Origin: Pseudomonas laurylsulfatiphila
GTDB taxonomy: Bacteria > Pseudomonadota > Gammaproteobacteria > Pseudomonadales > Pseudomonadaceae
Assembly: GCF_002934665.1 (NCBI RefSeq)
Contig: NZ_NIRS01000005.1
Span: forward strand, 434,001 to 498,000
Direction of reading: 5' to 3'
Length of the DNA: 64,000 nucleotides
Shown here: piece after piece, positions 24,517 to 33,648 of the stretch
Position numbering within the stretch: position 1 is the first letter of the stretch
Layout of the letters: each line of letters begins with the position of its first letter
Position numbers and translations under genes: made by a program
Notes under the pieces: model-generated
Seen by the model: only the letters and a program-made list of their open reading frames with translations
What the model was told of the DNA's origin: nothing
Databases searched by the model: none

Positions 24517-25005
24517 ATGCGTACCAACACTCAGACCAAACGTGAGCTGGACAAGATCGACCGCAACATCCTGCGGATCCTGCAAGCGGACGGGCGGATT
24601 TCCTTTACCGAGCTGGGGGAAAAGGTCGGGCTCTCGACCACGCCCTGTACTGAGCGGGTCCGGCGTCTGGAGCGCGAGGGGATCATCATGGGCTACAACG
24701 CCAGGCTAAATCCGCAACACCTGAAGGGTAGTCTGCTGGTGTTCGTCGAGATCAGCCTGGATTACAAATCCGGCGATACGTTCGAAGAGTTCCGACGTGC
24801 GGTGCTGAAATTGCCCCATGTACTGGAGTGTCATCTGGTGTCAGGGGATTTCGACTACCTGGTGAAGGCGCGGATTTCCGAGATGGCCTCGTACCGCAAG
24901 TTGCTGGGCGACATCCTGCTCAAGCTGCCCCATGTGAGGGAGTCCAAGAGCTATATCGTGATGGAAGAGGTGAAGGAGAGTTTGACTTTGCCGATTCCGG
25001 ATTGA
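24517..25005 (+). CDS. lrp: Lrp/AsnC family transcriptional regulator
   Basis: 162 residues. The N-terminal HTH (about 15–65) includes DRNILRILQADGRISFTELG and LSTTPCTERVRRLEREG. The C-terminal RAM/ligand domain (about 75–155) includes LECHLVSGDFDYLVKA. GGAGG upstream fixes the start. It is divergent from dadA across a 157-nt intergenic region, the classic arrangement of the alanine-responsive activator (Lrp/DadR) in Pseudomonas. Operator half-sites probably lie in that gap, but I did not resolve them. Confidence 0.92.
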   Translation: MRTNTQTKRELDKIDRNILRILQADGRISFTELGEKVGLSTTPCTERVRRLEREGIIMGYNARLNPQHLKGSLLVFVEISLDYKSGDTFEEFRRAVLKLPHVLECHLVSGDFDYLVKARISEMASYRKLLGDILLKLPHVRESKSYIVMEEVKESLTLPIPD

Positions 25006-25013
25006 GGAGCAAT

Positions 25014-25078
25014 GGATCAAAAGATCGCAGCCTTCGGCAGCTCCTACATTGGAGCGCGTGGTCCGCTGCGATCTTTTA
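25014..25078. repeat. Short dispersed repeat, inverted pair
   Basis: An inverted copy of the GTAGGAGCTGCCGAAGGCTG element (25015–25048), followed by a partial second arm, GCTGCGATCTTTTA, at 25065–25078. It overlaps the last codon of the convergent YkgJ-like gene and probably serves as the 3' end of both transcripts. Confidence 0.8.
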
Positions 25079-25429
25079 AACCAGCACCTGCCGGGTGCTG
25101 GCCATATACTCGAACACCTGCTTCTCCACCCGCGGATGAATCAACTCCACCGGCCCGCGCCCATTGGGGCATGGCAAGGTCTTGGTGGTGCCGAACAACC
25201 GGCAGATCAGTGGCCGTTCGTCATACACCGTGCAGCCATTGGGCCCCAAATGCACACAGTTGAGCTCTTCCATGGCGGCATCCTGTTCGGCGCGCGTCTT
25301 GCGCGGCAGGCGCGACATTTCTTCCGGCGAGGTGGTCACCGGCCCGCAGCAGTCATGGCAGCCGGGCACGCACTCGAATGAGGGAATCTGTTGGCGCAAT
25401 GTGCGGATTGTCTGGCTGTTGCAGCTCAT
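25076..25429 (-). CDS. YkgJ family cysteine cluster protein
   Basis: 117 residues. The zinc- or iron-sulphur-type cluster is CVPGCHDCCGPV near the N-terminus, followed by NCVHLGPNGCTVYDERPLIC, which matches the CxxxCxxCC…C…C…RP..C pattern of the YkgJ/UPF0153 family. The function is unknown and the protein is probably cytosolic. It is convergent with lrp, and the repeat between them reaches into its stop codon. Confidence 0.88.
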   Translation of the reverse strand: MSCNSQTIRTLRQQIPSFECVPGCHDCCGPVTTSPEEMSRLPRKTRAEQDAAMEELNCVHLGPNGCTVYDERPLICRLFGTTKTLPCPNGRGPVELIHPRVEKQVFEYMASTRQVLV

Positions 25430-25576
25430 TGCAGCGGTGACCCAAAGCGGAATAGAGCGCGATTCTGACGCAAAAGCCCCGATCCAGACAGCACCAGCCG
25501 ACCAATGTTGCCCGTCCGGGAAGGTCCGGCTTATGCTCCGTCAAATTTTCTAAACGCAAGAATCAGGAACACGCAC

Positions 25577-26884
25577 ATGACCCCACGTGCTCAACAGCCT
25601 GCTCTGAACCACACCGCGTCCTACTACGCCGCCACCAGCCTGCCGCAGCCCGAACTTCCGGTGCTCAAAGGCGAAGTGCGGGCCGATGTCTGTGTCGTGG
25701 GTGGCGGGTTTTCGGGGTTGAACACGGCGCTTGAGCTGGCCGAACGCGGCCTCAGCGTGGTGTTGCTTGAGGCCCACAGAATCGGTTGGGGCGCCAGCGG
25801 ACGCAATGGCGGGCAGCTGATTCGCGGCGTCGGCCACGGCCTCGATCAATTCACCAACGTCATCGGTGCCGAAGGCGTGCGGCAAATGAAACTCATGGGC
25901 CTGGAAGCCGTGGAAATCGTCCGGCAACGGGTCGAGCGCTTCCAGATCCCCTGCGACCTGACCTGGGGTTACTGCGACCTCGCCAACAAGCCCAGCGACC
26001 TTGAAGGGTTCGCCGAGGATGCCGAAGAACTGCGCAGCCTCGGATATCGCTACGAGACCCGTTTGCTGCAAGCCCATGAGATGCACACCGTGGTCGGCTC
26101 CACACGGTACGTCGGCGGCCTGATCGATATGGGCTCGGGGCACCTGCACCCACTGAATCTGGTCCTGGGTGAAGCGGCGGCGGCGCAACAACTGGGGGTC
26201 CGACTGTTTGAACGGTCGGCCGTGACTCGCATCGACTATGGCCCCGAGGTCAAGGTCCATACCGCCGAGGGCTCGGTGCGCGCCAAAACCCTGGTGCTGG
26301 GCTGCAACGCCTACCTCAATAACCTCAACCCGGAACTCAGCGGTAAAGTCCTGCCCGCCGGCAGCTACATCATCGCCACCGAACCACTGAGCGAAGAACA
26401 GGCCCACGCCCTGCTGCCGCAGAACATGGCGGTCTGTGACCAACGGGTGGCGCTGGACTACTACCGGCTCTCGGCGGACCGGCGCCTGTTGTTTGGCGGC
26501 GCCTGCCATTACTCCGGCCGCGACCCGAAAGACATCGCCGCGTACATGCGTCCGAAAATGCTCGACGTTTTCCCGCAATTGAGCGCAGTGAAGATCGATT
26601 ACCAATGGGGCGGCATGATCGGCATCGGCGCCAACCGCCTGCCGCAGATCGGGCGACTCAAGGACCAGCCGAACGTGTATTACGCCCAGGCCTATTCCGG
26701 TCATGGCGTGAATGCCACGCACCTGGCCGGCAAGCTGCTGGCCGAAGCCATCAGCGGCCAGCACAGCGGCGGCTTCGATCTGTTCGCCCGGGTCCCGCAC
26801 ATCACCTTCCCCGGCGGCAAGCATTTGCGCTCGCCGTTGCTGGCGCTGGGGATGTTGTGGCATCGGCTGAAAGAGTTGGTCTGA
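25577..26884 (+). CDS. FAD-dependent oxidoreductase (PuuB/PauB-like)
   Basis: 435-residue DAO-family flavoenzyme. The FAD fold is ADVCVVGGGFSGLNTALELA (about 35–54), followed by GWGASGRNGGQL, a stretch shared by γ-glutamylputrescine oxidases. The C-terminal FAD segment is YYAQAYSGHGVNATHLAGK. By position it corresponds to PA5309 (PauB4), which oxidises γ-glutamylpolyamines; nearby pauR and kauB support that role. The start MTPRAQQPALNH matches related proteins. It is flanked downstream by a paired REP. Confidence 0.83.
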   Translation: MTPRAQQPALNHTASYYAATSLPQPELPVLKGEVRADVCVVGGGFSGLNTALELAERGLSVVLLEAHRIGWGASGRNGGQLIRGVGHGLDQFTNVIGAEGVRQMKLMGLEAVEIVRQRVERFQIPCDLTWGYCDLANKPSDLEGFAEDAEELRSLGYRYETRLLQAHEMHTVVGSTRYVGGLIDMGSGHLHPLNLVLGEAAAAQQLGVRLFERSAVTRIDYGPEVKVHTAEGSVRAKTLVLGCNAYLNNLNPELSGKVLPAGSYIIATEPLSEEQAHALLPQNMAVCDQRVALDYYRLSADRRLLFGGACHYSGRDPKDIAAYMRPKMLDVFPQLSAVKIDYQWGGMIGIGANRLPQIGRLKDQPNVYYAQAYSGHGVNATHLAGKLLAEAISGQHSGGFDLFARVPHITFPGGKHLRSPLLALGMLWHRLKELV

Positions 26885-26910
26885 AGGTTTGGCGGGGCCT
26901 GTACCGGCGC

Positions 26911-27006
26911 CATCGCGAGCAAGCTCGCTCCCACAGTGTTTGGCGGTGTTCACAAGATTTGTGTTCACCACCGCTCCTTGTGGGAGCGAGCTTGCTCGCG
27001 ATGAGG
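26911..27006. repeat. Paired REP element
   Basis: CATCGCGAGCAAGCTCGCTC and its inverted partner near 26983, between the convergent oxidoreductase and DUF1127 genes. Confidence 0.92.
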
Positions 27007-27027
27007 CCCTGAAGAACACTGCAAAGC

Positions 27028-27273
27028 TCAGATCCGCCAGAAAGGCTTCAGCCCCTCATCCAACGCCTGCTCCCGTGTCAGTCCGACATCCTTGAGCTGA
27101 TCCGGTGTCAGCGCCAGCAACGCCTTGCGCGTGTGCAGCCGACGCCAGAACTGATCCCAACGACTCTGGCCGGACGACGCATCGTGCATGCCCGCCTCCC
27201 GCGCGCCGTTGTTCTGCCCTGTCGCCAGTTCCTGACTGTGTAATGTCAGCCGCACATCGCTCAAACCGTTCAT
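27028..27273 (-). CDS. DUF1127 domain protein
   Basis: 81 residues. The C-terminal half is a DUF1127 domain: WDQFWRRLHTRKALLALTPD, then QLKDVGLTREQALDEGLKPFW. DUF1127 proteins are small, Arg-rich and, where studied, affect RNA turnover or phosphate and carbon metabolism. AGGAG precedes the ATG. The gene is divergent from the MocR regulator, and the shared region holds a clean palindrome, so MocR control is likely. Confidence 0.85.
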   Translation of the reverse strand: MNGLSDVRLTLHSQELATGQNNGAREAGMHDASSGQSRWDQFWRRLHTRKALLALTPDQLKDVGLTREQALDEGLKPFWRI

Positions 27274-27350
27274 CTTGGATGCTCCTGTTTACTTGGGTAG
27301 CCAGAGGTTCCATGATGCGCGGGCGGGGAAAAGCATTACAGATTCAAAGC

Positions 27351-27373
27351 AACTGTATTAACTCCATACAGTT
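27351..27373. promoter_or_regulatory. Candidate MocR operator (8-bp inverted repeat)
   Basis: AACTGTAT-N7-ATACAGTT is a perfect dyad in the DUF1127/MocR intergenic region. A half-like site CTGTACTGGTTAAC lies at about 27413–27426. Members of the MocR family often bind paired sites of this kind next to their own gene. Confidence 0.55.
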
Positions 27374-27452
27374 TTGCCGATTCCGCCACTGAATCCCGAT
27401 TTTTCGTCTGATCTGTACTGGTTAACCGAATCATCCCTATCGAGGCTGCACC

Positions 27453-28886
27453 ATGACCCTTTACGTCAACCTGGCCGAACTGCTCGGCACGCGTATCGAA
27501 CAGGGCTTCTATCGCCCTGGTGACCGGCTGCCCTCGGTACGAGCGCTGAGCGTCGAGCACGGCGTCAGCCTGAGCACGGTGCAGCAGGCCTATCGGGTGC
27601 TCGAAGACAGCGGGCTGGCCACGCCACGTCCCAAGTCCGGGTACTTCGTCCCGGCCAGCCGCGAACTGCCGGATTTGCCGGGAGTCGGCCGCCCGGCCCA
27701 ACGGCCGGTGGACATCTCCCAGTGGGATCAGGTGCTGGAGTTGATTCGCGCCGTGCCGCGCAAAGACGTGGTGCAACTGGGTCGCGGCATGCCGGACATC
27801 ACCAGTCCAACCATGAAGCCACTGTTGCGCGACCTGGCACGGATCAGCCGGCGGCAGGACATGCCCGGCCTGTATTACGACAACATCCACGGCAACCTCG
27901 AACTGCGCGAACAGATCGCCCGCCTGATGCTCGATTCCGGCTGCCAGTTGGGCGCCGGCGACCTGGTAGTGACCACCGGTTGCCACGAAGCGCTATCCAC
28001 CAGCATTCGCGCGATCTGCGAACCGGGAGACATTGTGGCGGTGGACTCGCCGAGCTTTCACGGTGCGATGCAGACCCTCAAGGGCCTGGGCATGAAGGCC
28101 CTGGAAATCCCCACCGACCCACTGACCGGCATCAGCCTCGAAGCGCTGGAACTGGCCCTGGAGCAGTGGCCGATCAAGGTCATACAGCTGACGCCCAACT
28201 GCAACAACCCGCTGGGCTACATCATGCCCGAGTCGCGCAAACGCTCGTTGTTGACGCTTGCGCAGCGGTTTGACGTGGCGATCATCGAGGACGATGTGTA
28301 TGGCGAACTGGCCTACACCTATCCGCGCCCGCGCACGATCAAGTCCTTCGACGAGGACGGTCGCGTCCTGTTGTGCAGTTCGTTTTCCAAGACCCTGGCC
28401 CCGGGCCTGCGCATCGGCTGGGTCGCGCCCGGCCGCTATCTGGAACGGGTGCTGCACATGAAATACATCAGCACCGGCTCCACCGCGCCGCAGCCACAGA
28501 TCGCCATCGCCGAATTCCTCAAGGGCGGCCATTTCGAACCGCATTTGCGGCGGATGCGCACGCAATACCAGCGCAATCGCGACCTGATGATCGATTGGGT
28601 AACCCGCTACTTCCCGGCCGGCACCCGCGCCAGTCGCCCACAAGGCAGCTTCATGCTGTGGGTCGAACTGCCGGAAGGCTTCGACACCCTGAGACTGAAT
28701 CGCGCCTTGCACGACCAGGGCGTACAGATTGCCGTGGGCAGTATTTTTTCCGCCTCCGGCAAATACCGCAATTGCCTGCGCATGAACTACGCTGCCAAGC
28801 CAACACCGCAGATCGAAGACGCAGTGCGCAAGGTCGGTGCGACAGCGATCAAACTGCTGGCGGACACCGATCAGCTCAGCGACTGA
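27453..28886 (+). CDS. MocR-type (GntR–aminotransferase) transcriptional regulator
   Basis: 477 residues. The N-terminal GntR winged helix (about 5–72) contains RLPSVRALSVEHGVSLSTVQ. The fold-type I aminotransferase domain (about 105–465) has the PLP lysine in SSFSKTLAPGLRIGW and the Asp/Tyr of AIIEDDVYGEL. MocR proteins sense an amine or PLP adduct and usually control a nearby gene. The likely targets here are the divergent DUF1127 gene and the MocR gene itself. The ligand is not deducible. Confidence 0.9.
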   Translation: MTLYVNLAELLGTRIEQGFYRPGDRLPSVRALSVEHGVSLSTVQQAYRVLEDSGLATPRPKSGYFVPASRELPDLPGVGRPAQRPVDISQWDQVLELIRAVPRKDVVQLGRGMPDITSPTMKPLLRDLARISRRQDMPGLYYDNIHGNLELREQIARLMLDSGCQLGAGDLVVTTGCHEALSTSIRAICEPGDIVAVDSPSFHGAMQTLKGLGMKALEIPTDPLTGISLEALELALEQWPIKVIQLTPNCNNPLGYIMPESRKRSLLTLAQRFDVAIIEDDVYGELAYTYPRPRTIKSFDEDGRVLLCSSFSKTLAPGLRIGWVAPGRYLERVLHMKYISTGSTAPQPQIAIAEFLKGGHFEPHLRRMRTQYQRNRDLMIDWVTRYFPAGTRASRPQGSFMLWVELPEGFDTLRLNRALHDQGVQIAVGSIFSASGKYRNCLRMNYAAKPTPQIEDAVRKVGATAIKLLADTDQLSD

Positions 28887-28946
28887 CTTTTATTCTGGAT
28901 TTAGCGTCCATATGCCTGACTATGCCGCCAAACGGAACGACCCTAC

Positions 28947-30521
28947 GTGAGAGTCAGACAGCCCCTGCTTGCTCTTGTGCTACTCGCCGCGTTCCTGGGC
29001 GGGTGCGCCAGCCTCGACGTACAGCGTATACCGAGCCAGGCGCTGCCGGCTTCAGACTCCGCATTCGGCCGCTCGGTCCAGGCACAGGCCGCGCCTTACA
29101 AGGGACAATCGGGCTTCCGCCTGCTATCGGACAGCACCGAGGCCTTCACCGCCCGTGCCGAACTGATCCGCAATGCCCAAAGCAGCCTCGATTTGCAGTA
29201 TTACATCGTGCACGACGGCATCAGCACGCGCATGTTGATCGAGGAATTGCTCAAGGCCGCCGACCGGGGCGTGCGGGTACGGGTACTGCTTGATGACACA
29301 ACCAGCGACGGCCTGGACCGCGTCATTGCCACCCTCGCCGCGCACCCGCAAATCCAGATCCGCGTGTTCAATCCGCTGAACCTGGGCCGCAGTACGGGGG
29401 TGACACGGACCGTAGGCCGACTGCTCAACCTGTCGCAACAGCATCGACGCATGCATAACAAGTTGTGGCTGGCGGACAGCAGCATGGCCATCGTCGGCGG
29501 GCGAAATCTGGGGGATGAGTATTACGATGCCGAGCCCAACATGAATTTCACTGACATCGACTTGCTCGGTGTCGGCCCGGTTGCCGAGCAACTCGGGCAC
29601 AGTTTCGACCAATACTGGAACTGCGCCCTGAGCAAGCCGATCGACGAATTCCTGTCGAGCAAGCCCACCCCCCGCGACCTGGAAAACACCCGCACCCGAC
29701 TGGAGGAGTCCCTGGCGGAAACGCGCAAACAGAATCATGCACTCTACAAACACCTGATGACCTTCGCCACCCATCCGCGCCTGGACATCTGGCGCCGCAA
29801 ACTGATCTGGGCCTGGAACCAGGCATTGTGGGATGCGCCGAGCAAGGTACTGGCCAAAGGCGAGCCCGATCCGCAGTTGCTGCTGACCACGCAATTGGCG
29901 CCTGAACTCGACGGCGTCCGTAAAGAGCTGATCATGATTTCGGCTTACTTCGTGCCTGGCCAACCGGGGCTGGTGTACCTGACCGGGCGCGCCGATGCCG
30001 GCGTTTCGGTGCGTTTGCTGACCAATTCTCTGGAAGCCACGGACGTTCCCGCGGTTCATGGCGGTTACGCGCCCTATCGCAGGGCATTACTGGAACACGG
30101 CGTGAAGCTGTACGAATTGCGTCGCCAACCCGGCGAGGGAGGCGGCAGCGGTAGCGGGCCGCATCTGTTTTCCAGCAGTTCCTATCGCGGCTCCGATTCC
30201 AGCCTGCACAGCAAGGCGATGATCTTCGACCAGCAGAAATCCTTTATCGGCTCGTTCAATTTCGATCCGCGCTCAGTGCTGTGGAACACCGAGGTCGGCG
30301 TGCTGGTGGACAGCCCGGAATTGGCTGCACGGGTCCGCGAACTGGCGCTGCAGGGCATGGCACCAGCCCTGAGCTATCAAGTGGAGCTGGAAAACGGTCA
30401 GATTGTCTGGAGCACGGAAGACGACGGAAAAATGCACACCCTGACCAAGGAGCCAGGGAGCTGGTGGCGTCGTTTCAATGCGTGGCTGAGCAACACGGTT
30501 GGGCTGGAGCGGATGTTGTAG
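28947..30521 (+). CDS. Phospholipase D-family lipoprotein (ClsC-like)
   Basis: 524 residues with a lipoprotein signal (LLAAFLGGCAS, lipid-attached Cys near residue 20). Two HKD sites are present: HNKLWLADSSMAIVGGRN (about 170) and HSKAMIFDQQKSFIGSFNFD (about 425). Between them lies an insert rich in charged residues. This architecture matches YmdC/ClsC cardiolipin synthases and related periplasmic PLD proteins, so phosphatidyl transfer on membrane lipids is the best guess. The start is a GTG. It stands 60 nt after the MocR gene and may be read from it. Confidence 0.85.
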   Translation: MRVRQPLLALVLLAAFLGGCASLDVQRIPSQALPASDSAFGRSVQAQAAPYKGQSGFRLLSDSTEAFTARAELIRNAQSSLDLQYYIVHDGISTRMLIEELLKAADRGVRVRVLLDDTTSDGLDRVIATLAAHPQIQIRVFNPLNLGRSTGVTRTVGRLLNLSQQHRRMHNKLWLADSSMAIVGGRNLGDEYYDAEPNMNFTDIDLLGVGPVAEQLGHSFDQYWNCALSKPIDEFLSSKPTPRDLENTRTRLEESLAETRKQNHALYKHLMTFATHPRLDIWRRKLIWAWNQALWDAPSKVLAKGEPDPQLLLTTQLAPELDGVRKELIMISAYFVPGQPGLVYLTGRADAGVSVRLLTNSLEATDVPAVHGGYAPYRRALLEHGVKLYELRRQPGEGGGSGSGPHLFSSSSYRGSDSSLHSKAMIFDQQKSFIGSFNFDPRSVLWNTEVGVLVDSPELAARVRELALQGMAPALSYQVELENGQIVWSTEDDGKMHTLTKEPGSWWRRFNAWLSNTVGLERML

Positions 30522-30527
30522 CCCCCT

Positions 30528-30586
30528 CAAAAGATCGCAACCCTGTAGGAGCTGCCGAAGGCTGCGATCTTTTGATCTTTTGATCT
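30528..30586. repeat. Short dispersed repeat
   Basis: Copy of the GTAGGAGCTGCCGAAGGCTG family (30543–30576), preceded by the inverted partial arm TCAAAAGATCGCA and followed by a tandem TTTTGATC. It lies between the convergent PLD and MFS genes and may act as a terminator. Confidence 0.82.
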
Positions 30587-31727
30587 ATGCCGGTTGCGCA
30601 GCACCAAACGCCCCCTGCCGCGACACCACGATCAACACGCCCAAGGCCCCGACCGCCATCAGCAACGGCAACGCATGCCCGCTGATCCACTGGCTGCCGG
30701 CGCCCGCCAGCAGCGGCCCGACCAGGCAACCGATGCCCCACAGCTGGGCGATGTGCGCGTTGGCCCGCACCAGCGCATCGTCGCGATAACGCTCGCCGAT
30801 GAGGATCAGTGACAAGGTAAACAAGCCACCGGCACTGGCGCCAAACAAGACCCACAGCGGCCAGATCAGCAGCGTATCGATCAGCATCGGAATCGCCAGG
30901 CTCGACACCAGCAAGACGACTGCGCAGACGGTAAACAATGCCCGGCGCGACAAGCGATCGGCCAACGCACCAATCGGCAATTGCAGCACCGCATCGCCGA
31001 CCACCACCGTACTGACCATCGCCAGGGCAATCTCCGTGGTGAAGCCCTGGCGCAGGCAATAGACCGGCAGCAGGGTCAGAATCATCGCCTCGAACGCGGC
31101 GAACAGCGACACCGCCCAGGCAATCGCCGGCAGGCCACGACAGAAAGCGAGTAAATCACTCAAGGTCACGCTGCTGGCTTCGCTGCTCGGTGCACCACTG
31201 CGGCCCAGCAACAGGAACGGAGCCGCCATCAGCAAACCGACTCCCACCCAAAAGCCATAATCGTGTTCGGTACCGATAAAGCCCAGCAACACCGGGCCTG
31301 CCAGCTGACTCAGCGCATAGCTGCTGCCATACAGCGCCACCAGCCGCCCGCGCCACTCCTCGACCACCAATTGATTGATCCAGCTTTCACCGATGATGAA
31401 TACGAGGGTCAGGATCACCCCGATCATCAACCGCAGCACCAACCAGACCGGATAACTCGGCAACAGCGCCAGCAATCCGATCGAAACCGCCCCGGCCCAC
31501 AGGCACAGGCGCATCAGATTGGCGGTACCGAATCGCGCCGCCAGATGGCTGGAGATTTTCGCGCCCAACAGGACGCCGATGGCCGGCATCGCGGCCATGA
31601 CGCCAATGGCAAACGAGCCGTAGCCCCAGCTCTCCAGGCGAAACGACACCAGCGGCATGCTGACGCCCAGGGCCAGGCCGACACTCAGGACAGATGCCAA
31701 TACGGCGAAATAAGTCGCCCAACGCAT
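30585..31727 (-). CDS. MFS transporter
   Basis: 380 residues with twelve predicted membrane helices. The resemblance is to the YcaD/UMF-like MFS group: RWATYFAVLASVLSVGLALG at helix 1, AGAVSIGLLALLPSYPVWLV, and VFIIGESWINQLVVEEWRGR (motif A-like loop with WRGR). The chosen Met has AGGAG upstream; a longer frame would enter the REP element. Substrate unknown. No cognate regulator adjoins it. Confidence 0.82.
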   Translation of the reverse strand: MRWATYFAVLASVLSVGLALGVSMPLVSFRLESWGYGSFAIGVMAAMPAIGVLLGAKISSHLAARFGTANLMRLCLWAGAVSIGLLALLPSYPVWLVLRLMIGVILTLVFIIGESWINQLVVEEWRGRLVALYGSSYALSQLAGPVLLGFIGTEHDYGFWVGVGLLMAAPFLLLGRSGAPSSEASSVTLSDLLAFCRGLPAIAWAVSLFAAFEAMILTLLPVYCLRQGFTTEIALAMVSTVVVGDAVLQLPIGALADRLSRRALFTVCAVVLLVSSLAIPMLIDTLLIWPLWVLFGASAGGLFTLSLILIGERYRDDALVRANAHIAQLWGIGCLVGPLLAGAGSQWISGHALPLLMAVGALGVLIVVSRQGAFGAAQPA

Positions 31728-31774
31728 GTTCCACGCTCCTGTGGATTTATTGTTTTTACAGACAACACAAAACA

Positions 31775-31866
31775 CTGTGGGAGCGAGCCTGCTCGCGATG
31801 ACGGAGCAACATTCAACATTTTCGTCGACTGTCACACCGCTATCGCGAGCAGGCTCGCTCCCACAA
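31775..31866. repeat. Paired REP element
   Basis: GTGGGAGCGAGCCTGCTCGC and its inverted partner near 31841, with an ATTCAACATTTTCGTCGACT spacer. It lies between the kauB stop and the MFS promoter. Confidence 0.92.
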
Positions 31867-31919
31867 GGGATCTGCGTCGTTTCGAGAGGCCGGTTCTACA
31901 ACAGGCCTCCCTTAAAGAC

Positions 31920-33413
31920 TTACAGCTTGATCCAGGTCGCCTTCAGCTCGGTGTACTTGTCGAACGCGTGCAGCGACTTGTCGCGACCGTTGCCGGACTG
32001 TTTGAAGCCACCGAACGGAGCGGTCATGTCGCCGCCATCGTACTGGTTGACCCACACGCTACCGGCACGCAGTGCGCGGGCGGTGAGGTGAGCCTTGGAA
32101 ATGTCGGCAGTCCAGACCGCCGCGGCCAGGCCGTACGGCGTGTCGTTGGCGATCGCGATGGCCTCTTCGGCGCTGTCGAATGCGATGACCGACAGTACCG
32201 GGCCGAAGATTTCTTCCTGGGCGATTTTCATCGCATTGCTCACGCCATCGAAAATCGTCGGCTCAACGTAAGTGCCGCCAGTTTCCTGGAGGGTACGCTT
32301 GCCACCGGCCACCAGCTTGGCGCCGTCGGCATGACCGGACTCGATGTAGGACAGCACGGTGTTCATCTGTTGGGTATCGACCAGCGCGCCAACATTGGTC
32401 TCCGGATCCAGCGGGTTGCCCGGCTTCCAGGTTTTCAGCGCCTCGATCACCAGCGGCAGGAATGTATCCTTGATCGAACGCTCCACCAGCAGACGCGAAC
32501 CGGCGGTGCAGACTTCGCCTTGGTTGAAGGCGATGGCGCCAGCAGCGGCTTCGGCAGCTTCCTGCAGGTTCGGCGCATCGGCGAAGACGATGTTCGGACT
32601 CTTGCCGCCGGCTTCGAGCCAGACGCGCTTCATGTTCGACTCGCCGGAGTAGATCAGCAGTTGCTTGGCGATTTTGGTAGAGCCGGTGAATACCAGGGTG
32701 TCGACGTCGTTGTGCAGGGCCAGAGCCTTGCCGACGGTGTGGCCGTAACCTGGCAGCACGTTCAACACGCCTTTCGGAATGCCGGCTTCGACGGCCAGAG
32801 CAGCGATGCGGATGGCAGTCAGTGGCGATTTTTCCGACGGCTTGAGGATCACCGAGTTACCGGTGGACAGCGCCGGACCGAGTTTCCAGCATGCCATCAT
32901 CAGCGGGAAGTTCCACGGCACGATGGCCCCGACCACGCCGACCGGCTCACGGGTTACCAGACCCAATTGATCGTGCGGGGTGGCGGCGACTTCGTCGTAG
33001 ATCTTGTCGATGGCTTCGCCGCTCCAGCTCAGGGCTTGCGCCGCGCCAGGGACGTCGATGTACAGGGAGTCGCTGATCGGCTTGCCCATGTCCAGGGTTT
33101 CAAGCAGCGCCAGCTCTTCGGCGTGCTGTTTGAGCAGGCCGGCGAAACGGATCATGGTGGCTTTGCGCTTGGTCGGCGCCAGGCGCGACCAGACACCGGA
33201 ATTGAACGTGGCGCGGGCGTTTTCCACGGCGCGCTGGGCATCGGCGGCGTCACAGCTGGCAATCCTGCCCAACAGACGGCCATCGACCGGGCTGATGCAT
33301 TCGAAGGTCTCGGCGGAAACGGCGTCGGTGTATTCGCCATTGATATAGGCGCGGCCTTCGATTTTCAGATCGCGGGCACGTTGTTCCCAGTCGGCACGGG
33401 TCAGGGTGGTCAT
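31920..33413 (-). CDS. kauB: Polyamine-pathway aldehyde dehydrogenase KauB
   Basis: 497-residue NAD(P)-dependent aldehyde dehydrogenase. The catalytic Cys302 lies in FNQGEVCTAGSRLLVE and Glu267 in VWLEAGGKSPNIVF; the cofactor loop is PWNFPLMMACWKLGP, and Lys191 of the cofactor site is in ILKPSEKSP. By context and sequence it matches PA5312 KauB, which oxidises 3-aminopropionaldehyde, 4-aminobutyraldehyde and 4-guanidinobutyraldehyde in putrescine, spermidine and agmatine breakdown. It is divergent from a cupin gene. PauR, encoded 11 kb away, is the expected regulator. Confidence 0.9.
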   Translation of the reverse strand: MTTLTRADWEQRARDLKIEGRAYINGEYTDAVSAETFECISPVDGRLLGRIASCDAADAQRAVENARATFNSGVWSRLAPTKRKATMIRFAGLLKQHAEELALLETLDMGKPISDSLYIDVPGAAQALSWSGEAIDKIYDEVAATPHDQLGLVTREPVGVVGAIVPWNFPLMMACWKLGPALSTGNSVILKPSEKSPLTAIRIAALAVEAGIPKGVLNVLPGYGHTVGKALALHNDVDTLVFTGSTKIAKQLLIYSGESNMKRVWLEAGGKSPNIVFADAPNLQEAAEAAAGAIAFNQGEVCTAGSRLLVERSIKDTFLPLVIEALKTWKPGNPLDPETNVGALVDTQQMNTVLSYIESGHADGAKLVAGGKRTLQETGGTYVEPTIFDGVSNAMKIAQEEIFGPVLSVIAFDSAEEAIAIANDTPYGLAAAVWTADISKAHLTARALRAGSVWVNQYDGGDMTAPFGGFKQSGNGRDKSLHAFDKYTELKATWIKL

Positions 33414-33576
33414 GCGAGTGTCCTCCTCTTATTGAAACGACACCCGCGTTCTTCGCGGGCGCTGTCAGGAATTCTGCCCGGCCAGCCTGCTTATCGGCCC
33501 AAGGCATCCACCACCCTAAACCAGCCGCACATGAAGTTTCAATATATTTGACATAACGCCGGCAAACGGCCTTGCG

Positions 33577-33596
33577 ATGTTCATTTTAATAAACAT
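33577..33596. promoter_or_regulatory. Imperfect 20-bp palindrome between kauB and the cupin gene
   Basis: ATGTTCATTTTAATAAACAT has arms ATGTT/AACAT and inner ATT/AAT, with one mismatched pair. It lies 53 nt before the cupin gene and 164 nt before kauB. The position suits an operator, PauR being an obvious candidate, but no binding consensus was checked. A second AT-rich dyad, TCAATATATTTGA, is at 33539–33551. Confidence 0.4.
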
Positions 33597-33648
33597 AGAC
33601 TTTGGGCTCATCAACCAACCGCGCCGCAATCACGGGGAGATAACAACA

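Noticed and set aside
31263..33551. Plus-strand open frame of over 700 codons opposite the MFS gene and kauB
   Set aside because: It passes through a REP element and two well-supported genes on the other strand; no coding signature.
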